Source: a virus. Taken from it: DNA of 45,155 bases. The DNA is taken from the IMG/VR virus record IMGVR_UViG_3300024999_000175, positions 1-45,155 of that record. The stretch is one strand, 5' to 3'. Shown here piece after piece: positions 39,810 through 45,155 of this stretch (positions within the stretch are counted from its first letter, which is position 1; each line of letters opens with the position of its first letter). A program made the translations under genes and the position numbers. The notes under the pieces were generated by a model. It did no database searches. It saw only the letters and a list, made by a program, of their open reading frames with translations, and was not told the origin of the DNA.

Positions 39810-41435
39810 TTATACATAGAATGAAAAATCAAGTGAAACCCACCACAAAGAATACTGTGGGGAAACTTGTGCACTAACTTCTATAAGCCTAGGCTCAGCT
39901 AAACTCTGTCTCACCTTAATATCCTTATACGCTGTAATTACTTGGGAATTTATCATACCTTCAAATAATGAAGATAATTTAGCTCCCATAGCACCCACAA
40001 GTCTACTAGTTATAGCCTGTCCTATAAATGTTCTACCTAAATCCTCTCTTGTTACTTTCTTTATATGATCGGCTATACTCACTACAGCAACATCTTCTGT
40101 GTCTGCAGTAGAGGTGTCTGTAGTCTTACTTGCTATTATTCTAACCACTCCAGCATCAGCCACTAAGAAAGAAATACCTTTCCCAGTTAAACTTCTCTGT
40201 TGAATTGGATTATAAAATGTTGACGCCACAGAAACCCCAGTTAAAGACTCATTCAGCATCGACCTAAAATCACTTCTACTGCAGTATTTACCAGCCCAAG
40301 CCGCCGCTCCTATAGAACCATTTAGTGTCTTACTAGAAACCTCATTGAAACGAAGGTCCCCTGGTGCGATAACTACCATTCTCTGGGAAAAATAAGCTGG
40401 ACCAAACCCTTTAAAATCTGCTTCTGTAGTAGTAGATAAGAAACCAGCGATACAGGTCCTCTCACCTTTATTTTCTGGAGTGGACATTAATTTGCAATGA
40501 TTCCAAACAAGATTAATAGCATTTGTCTGTGCGCTGGAATTTAGCGTAAATGTAGTGGTATTATCTGGTAACATTGGGACTATGAAATACGGCTGCTCCG
40601 CTATACTCTTTAGAGATTCTAGATGTGTGGCTAATGCAGTACCATACTCGCTAGCCGATGGTGCCAATTTATCAGAAAAACTAGCATTGCTCAACTGACC
40701 TACTATAGCACTCTGCGCCCCGTTTCTTAGAGCTAGTAGTGTTCCTGTTGTAAGCATGTTAACCATTGGACTGCTATTTTGTATTAAAAATATATCACCG
40801 ACAGAAATAGCACTAGGGAAAGCCGTGGAAAATGTAAAGGTGCCGGTACTATAATTAGATACAGTTCTACTAATACCGGCGTTACTCCCAGAAACAAATT
40901 GTATACTCCAGTTAGTGTATGGAGTATTAATAGTCTCTTGGTTATTCCAGGCTAAAGTATTACCACCAGTAGACCCTACCGTGGCTGTAGCAAACTGCTT
41001 CGTCGCTGAAAAGACTATATCGCCGTGGGCAGACTTAACATCAGATTCAGCTGAATACTCGGTGAGAATAAAATTAGAGATACTCTTATAATATGTTATA
41101 TAGTACTCTGCCCCTGTCGATGGTGCGCCACTTACCCAGGTGATCTGATTTCCAGAAGCAGTAAAAGTTGTAGTTTTTGCATAATCAGAACTATTTGGTG
41201 TGTCACCTATTCTTACTACATTGGCTAGGTACTCATTAGCAGTAAGAGTACCTGCGTAGATAGTTTGTGATAAGGTATCACTCCCGCTAGATCCTTTAAG
41301 TACTTTCTCATTTTCTACTAAAACTTTAACATCTCCAGCACCCAAAATTATGGGAGTCCGTATGCTAGCGATTCCCGAAACCAGGGCTTGGTTGGTTGTT
41401 ACAGACGCAATAACTCCCGGAAGTCTATCAGACAT
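39810..41435 (-). CDS. Tail sheath protein
   Basis: A 541-residue contractile sheath subunit. The N-terminal arm (VIASVTTNQALVSGIASIRT) and the C-terminal domain (LTGKGISFLVADAGVVRIIA; LGRTFIGQAITSRLVGAMGA; RQSLAEPRLIEVSAQVSP; WWVSLDFSFYV) are typical. The handshake-like central part has FIVPMLPDNTT, TCIAGFLSTT and MVVIAPGDLRFN. An inserted beta module (about residues 150-220: FVSGSNAGISRTVSNYSTGT ... GDIFLIQ) matches the modules in several tail proteins here. It lies at the sheath surface by analogy. AGGAGGAA precedes the ATG. Confidence 0.92.
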   Translation of the reverse strand: MSDRLPGVIASVTTNQALVSGIASIRTPIILGAGDVKVLVENEKVLKGSSGSDTLSQTIYAGTLTANEYLANVVRIGDTPNSSDYAKTTTFTASGNQITWVSGAPSTGAEYYITYYKSISNFILTEYSAESDVKSAHGDIVFSATKQFATATVGSTGGNTLAWNNQETINTPYTNWSIQFVSGSNAGISRTVSNYSTGTFTFSTAFPSAISVGDIFLIQNSSPMVNMLTTGTLLALRNGAQSAIVGQLSNASFSDKLAPSASEYGTALATHLESLKSIAEQPYFIVPMLPDNTTTFTLNSSAQTNAINLVWNHCKLMSTPENKGERTCIAGFLSTTTEADFKGFGPAYFSQRMVVIAPGDLRFNEVSSKTLNGSIGAAAWAGKYCSRSDFRSMLNESLTGVSVASTFYNPIQQRSLTGKGISFLVADAGVVRIIASKTTDTSTADTEDVAVVSIADHIKKVTREDLGRTFIGQAITSRLVGAMGAKLSSLFEGMINSQVITAYKDIKVRQSLAEPRLIEVSAQVSPQYSLWWVSLDFSFYV

Positions 41436-41468
41436 TTATTCCTCCTATTATCCTATAAGCATAATTTA

Positions 41469-42329
41469 TTAACTTCCGCCACGAAGTTCAAATGTAGCAT
41501 TATTTGGTATCACAATACCTACATTATCTACTACAAATGTTCCCGTAGCAGCCGTATATCCTAGTACATTAACTACTATACTATTAACCGTATCAGATGT
41601 AAATCTTAATGTAAAATCGGTGTAATACCCATCTGCATTTGTAAATATATCCGGGGCTACAGCCACAGCAGTAAAAGTATTATACGCCGGGGAATTGTCT
41701 CCAACTACTACTTTTCCATGTACTACTGGGGTGTATGCTATTACATCTTCTAATGTAATACCAATGTTACCTAATGTATCTACTATATCCTGACCTTCTT
41801 CATAATCACTTTCAAACGTCAGAGACAAATTAATAACAAATTGTTTTACATTTGTCTGTGGATCATCCTCAGATGATTCTCCTGTATAGGACGGGGCCCC
41901 TAAAATCCGCATACCATATGTCTTAAGCAAAAAACGTTTTGTTTCTACACTAGTTAGATAAGAGCACACTATGTCCGCTAGATTATTCCTCTCATCCTCA
42001 CTTTGTGCACGAATTTGAAAATTTAATGTGACAGTCGCAAACCCTCCATATATAGCCGATACAATACCTAATTCATCTGTGTAGTAGTCTTTAAACTTAT
42101 TTAAAGAACAATCTTTAGTAGCAACATTACTAACTCCTATTAAAAGAACAGGGAAGTATTTAAAATCATATGTATCTACTACTTGGCATTTAGGTGATTT
42201 ACTAAATACTATTTTATTATAACCATCATTTAACTGAACTTTATTTTCACTATATAAAACAAAGATCTTCTGAAAAAAATCTACAAGGTGTCTTTTCTGC
42301 CGCTCTGCTATACGAAAATTAAATGCCAT
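41469..42329 (-). CDS. Tail terminator/completion-like protein with C-terminal beta module
   Basis: A 286-residue protein upstream of the sheath gene, where tail terminator genes usually are. The N-terminal 190 residues alternate strands and helices (CQVVDTYDFKYFPVLLIGVS; YGGFATVTLNFQIRAQSEDE; ERNNLADIVCSYLTSVETKR; VKQFVINLSLTFESDYEEGQ), like gp15/gpU-type terminators. Residues 205-286 are the repeated module (SPAYNTFTAVAVAPDIFTNA; DFTLRFTSDTVNSIVV; VVDNVGIVIPNNATFEL). It overlaps the small gene upstream by 11 bases. The assignment rests on position and fold impression. Confidence 0.65.
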   Translation of the reverse strand: MAFNFRIAERQKRHLVDFFQKIFVLYSENKVQLNDGYNKIVFSKSPKCQVVDTYDFKYFPVLLIGVSNVATKDCSLNKFKDYYTDELGIVSAIYGGFATVTLNFQIRAQSEDERNNLADIVCSYLTSVETKRFLLKTYGMRILGAPSYTGESSEDDPQTNVKQFVINLSLTFESDYEEGQDIVDTLGNIGITLEDVIAYTPVVHGKVVVGDNSPAYNTFTAVAVAPDIFTNADGYYTDFTLRFTSDTVNSIVVNVLGYTAATGTFVVDNVGIVIPNNATFELRGGS

Positions 42330-42516
42330 AATCTATTTCTATTCTACCATTCCTTACTATATGTTTTGGTTTGATAGCCTGTTCCAGCATAATAATTTTG
42401 TACTGTAGTTGTGCAACTTCCTGCTCTAAAGTAAAACACCTATCACAAATAGAGTATTTTTTTATCCATGCTATAACTTTATACATATAAAATTTTATAT
42501 ACATAAATAAAACCAT
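42319..42516 (-). CDS. Small protein with basic start and coiled coil
   Basis: A 65-residue protein with a hydrophobic, tyrosine-rich N-terminus (MVLFMYIKFYMYKVIAWIKK), a CDRC pair and a helix LEQEVAQLQYKIIMLEQAIK. It may be membrane-associated. It overlaps the terminator-like gene by 11 bases. No family recognised; short size leaves some doubt that it is a real gene, but it fills an otherwise empty gap in a dense operon. Confidence 0.5.
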   Translation of the reverse strand: MVLFMYIKFYMYKVIAWIKKYSICDRCFTLEQEVAQLQYKIIMLEQAIKPKHIVRNGRIEIDYGI

Positions 42517-42528
42517 AATTTTTAGACC

Positions 42529-43389
42529 CTATAGTAACTGAAATTGTCTTATACTATCTGTTGGGCTAACTAGTGCCGTGGTAAAACTTTGTGTTGCCAA
42601 AATACTTTGGTGATTAAAATATAAATAGTTAGGATTATATGTTTTTATTTCATACCATTCTTGTGTGTCAGTTCTGTAAATAATATCAAATTCACTTAAC
42701 TTTGGGTATCCTATTCTATCCCCCATAGTCCAACAGGTTGCTTCTTGTTGTTGATATTTACCACCACCGATATAAACAGTCTCAAACGGATTAACTGGAA
42801 ATGTTATTAATATAGTATTAGGATAACTTCTTCCTCTAAACTTGCTACTAGCATTTATATACTGCGTGAATCCATCTACAAATTCTGTTCTAAATGTATT
42901 TGGATAGTCACCGGGGTGTAAATTTTCCACTACATTTATATTCTTTGCTATAGTAGTGTAGAGGAAAGTTACTATTTTTCCAGCTAAATCAAACCCATCC
43001 TTAAGATATATTGCGACATTATCTACTATGTCTACTATATTAACTTGGGCTACTACATAAAATTCATTGTTAGTCTGTATAGTGGTGGAGTCATATGTTT
43101 TAGTTAACTCTATCCCATCCACCCATACTCTTAGTGATCTCACATCAGGGAAGATATCCTCATCATTCCCTGTCTGCCATATTATCTTTTTAGGAGCGGG
43201 GGAAGAAGCATCCCATGTAGATATAGTAATAGGCTCCACTTCATTACCTACTTCCTCCCCTCTTGTTTTCTTAAATAGAACTTTACAAGGGAATCCACTT
43301 ACTTCTAAGAGCTGCTTATGCTGGCTAAGGGCATGTGACCAGTTTGTCCAGCTATCAATACTTTTGTAAGGTGCGACCCAGAAGCTCAC
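42529..43389 (-). CDS. Head-tail/neck-region protein
   Basis: A 286-residue protein, read from GTG 43389 (AAAGGA upstream). It is strand-rich with many aromatic residues (FYVVAQVNIVDIVDNVAIYL; KIVTFLYTTIAKNINVVENL; PNTILITFPVNPFETVYIGG; FDIIYRTDTQEWYEIKTYNP). It is encoded between a core/scaffold-like gene and the tail terminator-like gene, where neck or head-completion proteins are found in related gene orders. No family recognised with confidence. Confidence 0.6.
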   Translation of the reverse strand: MSFWVAPYKSIDSWTNWSHALSQHKQLLEVSGFPCKVLFKKTRGEEVGNEVEPITISTWDASSPAPKKIIWQTGNDEDIFPDVRSLRVWVDGIELTKTYDSTTIQTNNEFYVVAQVNIVDIVDNVAIYLKDGFDLAGKIVTFLYTTIAKNINVVENLHPGDYPNTFRTEFVDGFTQYINASSKFRGRSYPNTILITFPVNPFETVYIGGGKYQQQEATCWTMGDRIGYPKLSEFDIIYRTDTQEWYEIKTYNPNYLYFNHQSILATQSFTTALVSPTDSIRQFQLL

Positions 43390-43406
43390 ATTATACGTCC
43401 TTTATA

Positions 43407-44033
43407 TTACTTAAGTCCTTCTTCGAGTATCTCTTCTGCTTCCTCTTCTATCTCTTCTTCAAGAGAATCCTCTTCTCCTTGGGAAATAGATATCTCAATA
43501 GCATTACCAGCTTCAGGACCTTCTGGACCGTGCAAGCAGATTGTAAATCCACCCTTTTCTTCTTTTACGCTATATCCAGTGACAGCCTTAAGAAATTCCT
43601 GCTCTTCTGGAGTGAACTCCTTAGATACTTCTGTATCCTTGGCAAACTTATAATTATTGGCCTCCATCCACATAAGAAATCCATCAATAGGATCTGTAGG
43701 TAGCGCAGCAACTTCTTCCGCAGAAGCTGTTTTCATTACTTCATCTGTATCCTTTAGGAATGCTTCTTTGAATGCAGCAAGTGGACCTTTCTTCTTGGGG
43801 CCGTGCTCCTTAGTAGGCTTCTCTAAAAACTTAGCAGGAACCTTATCCCAGGCAGTCTTTGCGGCTGCGGCTTTAGCCTCTTTATCAGATCTACCATCCT
43901 TGATATAACCATTATATGTACCAACATAAGTCTTGAGCCACTTCTCCTGCTCAGGCTTAGGAAGTTGGTCTATCTTCTTCATTACTGCCTTATCCTTTTT
44001 TACATCACTGATACTTAATTTTGCATCGGCCAT
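43407..44033 (-). CDS. Acidic protein with ChaB-like N-terminal domain
   Basis: A 208-residue protein. The N-terminal 70 residues (LPKPEQEKWLKTYVGTYNGY; KDGRSDKEAKAAAAKTAWDK) resemble the ChaB domain (W/F ... YN ... G ... A ... AW). A lysine-rich linker follows (KEHGPKKKGPLAAFKEAFLK). The C-terminal 30 residues are nearly all acidic (EEDSLEEEIEEEAEEILEEG). The gene is richer in G+C than its neighbours. The acidic tail and position upstream of neck genes may fit a scaffold-like or DNA-mimic role; this is inference. AGGAG precedes the ATG. Confidence 0.65.
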   Translation of the reverse strand: MADAKLSISDVKKDKAVMKKIDQLPKPEQEKWLKTYVGTYNGYIKDGRSDKEAKAAAAKTAWDKVPAKFLEKPTKEHGPKKKGPLAAFKEAFLKDTDEVMKTASAEEVAALPTDPIDGFLMWMEANNYKFAKDTEVSKEFTPEEQEFLKAVTGYSVKEEKGGFTICLHGPEGPEAGNAIEISISQGEEDSLEEEIEEEAEEILEEGLK

Positions 44034-44057
44034 TTTATACTCCTATAAATTTATTTG

Positions 44058-44276
44058 TTAATCATATTTAAGACCAGGACAATCATTTACACAAATTTTT
44101 AAAAATGCTCCCATGAGCTCATTATCGTATTCATAATTATCTAATCTATTTTTACATTTTTCCTTCAGAGCTTTACAACTCTCCTCTGATATTTTGGCTC
44201 TAAAAGTGGGACATTTACCTAAACAATTAGTTTTAAGCCATTTGTCTATAAGATTTTTTTCTGTAAAATTATCCAT
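44058..44276 (-). CDS. Small cysteine-rich protein
   Basis: A 72-residue protein with six cysteines: NCLGKCPTF, SCKALKEKC and ICVNDCPGL. The spacing allows one or two metal sites or disulphides. No family recognised. It is the first gene of the leftward block and lies only about a dozen bases after the predicted transcription start, without a clear ribosome site, so translation could be near-leaderless. Confidence 0.58.
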   Translation of the reverse strand: MDNFTEKNLIDKWLKTNCLGKCPTFRAKISEESCKALKEKCKNRLDNYEYDNELMGAFLKICVNDCPGLKYD

Positions 44277-44295
44277 TATATTTTTAGACTCTTAT

Positions 44296-44304
44296 ATTAT
44301 AACA
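44296..44304 (-). promoter_or_regulatory. Leftward extended -10 promoter (TGTTATAAT) heading the tail block
   Basis: The minus strand reads TGTTATAAT, the perfect extended -10 consensus, inside a very AT-rich gap (44277-44356). A TTGAAA lies 21 bases upstream (44323-44328), too far for a normal -35, so the extended box probably suffices. It is the most likely start for the late tail transcript. Confidence 0.6.
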
Positions 44305-44356
44305 CATTATTTTTTAAAAAATTTTCAAAAAATGAAAAAAATTTATAATTTATTTT

Positions 44357-44473
44357 TTATATTTGTTCCTTAATCCGCCAATAAGTTTTAGTAATACCCA
44401 TGCCCCCCATATATGTGCCAACAATACTAACCCCAATAAAACCAGATCTGCCTGTAACTAATACTTTGGTCAG
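44357..44473 (-). CDS. 38-codon Rossmann-type micro-ORF (NAD-dependent epimerase-like N-terminus)
   Basis: A short frame from CTG 44473 to TAA 44357. It reads TKVLVTGRSGFIGVSIVG, which is the N-terminal beta-alpha unit of NAD(P)-dependent sugar epimerases and reductases (usual form KVLVTGxxGFIGxxL), then GTYMGGMGITKTYWRIKEQI and stops. The CTG overlaps the TGA of the radical SAM gene (CTGA), in the same geometry as the ATGA overlaps elsewhere. It is either the remnant of an epimerase gene or a small protein that keeps the nucleotide-binding unit. Confidence 0.5.
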   Translation of the reverse strand: MTKVLVTGRSGFIGVSIVGTYMGGMGITKTYWRIKEQI

Positions 44474-45155
44474 TACAACATTCCTTTAAAATCAATTAAA
44501 AATTTATTATAATATTTTGTTATTTTTTCTCTAGTTAAAGAGGATGTAGATACTTTGGATAGTATTTCATTTCTTTTTCCGCCATAATAACATTTATCAA
44601 AACTTTCTTTTTCAAATTGTATGTCGTATCTTTGTGGGTTATCATAAATATCACATCCTGGCAGCGGATAGAACACGTATAAACCTAACTTGTCGGGTCT
44701 ATTTTGTCTTATCCAGTCATATGTTTCCTGCACACTTTCTTCACCTTCTCCAGGATTCCCAAGCATCATAAACGCTTTAAACTTTAAGCCCTGCTCATGA
44801 CAAATTTTAATAGCTTCGCTATTGTCAATAACTTTAGTTTTCTTCTGAAGATTATCTAATATTCTTTGACTCCCACTCTCCACACCTACACAGACTTCAA
44901 CAAATCCTGCTGATTTCAATAATTGAACTACTTCAGGAGTCAATCTGTCTGCTCTTGTAGAGCATCTAAAGGATTTTTTAATACCAGCGTCAATAATTCC
45001 ATTACATAATTCTTCTAACCATGATTTCTTTAATGTAAATGTATCGTCATAAAAAATTATATTATCATTTGGTATTGTTAATAATTCTTCAATAACTGAT
45101 TTAGGATTTCTAAATCGTGTTTTGGCCTCACCGTCTATCTTTGCACAAAAAGTAC
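44470..45155 (-). CDS. Radical SAM enzyme, 5' partial
   Basis: The gene runs off the right edge; the visible 228 codons read leftward and end at 44470. The first codons give TFCAKIDGEAKTRFRNPKSV, in which the cysteine is probably the last of the CxxxCxxC iron-sulphur motif. They are followed by IIFYDDTFTLKKSWLEELC, the CSTRAD segment, VCVGVESGSQRILDNLQKKT, AFMMLGNPGEGEESVQETYD and YPLPGCDIYDN, all typical of the B12-binding/Elp3-like radical SAM group. The internal TTG at 44943 is not the start. Reaction unknown; possibly a methyltransfer or sulphur-insertion on nucleic acid or sugar. Confidence 0.85.
   Translation of the reverse strand, partial: TFCAKIDGEAKTRFRNPKSVIEELLTIPNDNIIFYDDTFTLKKSWLEELCNGIIDAGIKKSFRCSTRADRLTPEVVQLLKSAGFVEVCVGVESGSQRILDNLQKKTKVIDNSEAIKICHEQGLKFKAFMMLGNPGEGEESVQETYDWIRQNRPDKLGLYVFYPLPGCDIYDNPQRYDIQFEKESFDKCYYGGKRNEILSKVSTSSLTREKITKYYNKFLIDFKGMLY

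Noticed and set aside
1-45155. Circular or terminally redundant complete genome
   Set aside because: The two window ends share no overlap, both cut through genes, and head and packaging genes are missing.
1-45155. tRNA genes
   Set aside because: I saw no cloverleaf with T-arm and acceptor pairing on either strand; a covariance search would be needed to rule out degenerate ones.

Overview
The window is part of an AT-rich genome of a tailed double-stranded DNA phage with a contractile tail (myovirus morphology). The evidence is a consecutive set of tail sheath, tail tube, frameshifted tail-assembly chaperone, tape measure, baseplate hub, spike, baseplate J and fibre genes. No terminase, portal, capsid or DNA polymerase gene is present and both ends cut through genes, so this is a segment of a larger genome. 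The host cannot be named. Signal-peptide proteins, a possible lipoprotein and a captured GC-rich bacterial XRE domain fit a bacterial host.

Layout. Positions 1-15627 read rightward and form a dense early/middle-type block of about 30 mostly small genes, many joined by ATGA start-stop overlaps. They include a dimeric dUTPase (partial), an AAA+ ATPase, a WGR-type DNA ligase, a GIY-YIG and an HNH endonuclease, a deaminase, many small cysteine-rich proteins and a large RNA-repair set. Positions 15624-44276 read leftward. The distal part (15624-18621) holds a ClpP-like protease, a TPR protein, a secreted protein and a metallophosphoesterase. The remainder (18700-44033) is the tail module, in the usual order when read from the right. 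A single rightward membrane-protein gene (36012-36497) interrupts it. The right edge carries a partial radical SAM gene followed by a 38-codon Rossmann-type micro-ORF.

Most notable system. The phage encodes what appears to be a full bacterial-type Hen1/Pnkp RNA repair pathway: Hen1 3'-terminal 2'-O-methyltransferase (7057-8415), a Pnkp kinase-phosphatase (9673-11046) and a Pnkp-type ligase (13637-14728). Pnkp is a single polypeptide in the bacteria from which it is known. Here it is cut cleanly in two, and the halves are separated by about 2.6 kb containing an HNH endonuclease, a second stand-alone RNA ligase and members of a phage-specific small-protein family. A plausible role is to heal and 'immunise' host or phage RNAs cut by defence ribotoxins.

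Other themes. (i) At least six small proteins share a C-terminal LxLEDAIxxTK-like helix module; one has acquired a GC-rich XRE antitoxin-like domain. (ii) A roughly 70-residue beta module (TGxNxG ... FTTD ... GDxF) recurs in the sheath, terminator-like, baseplate and tail-tip proteins. (iii) A canonical -1 frameshift site (A10) fuses the two tail chaperone products. (iv) Three further genes appear broken by single-base shifts, mostly one missing A in a homopolymer; these could be sequence errors or real decay. (v) Three leftward promoters with TATAAT/TATACT -10 boxes mark the starts of leftward units.
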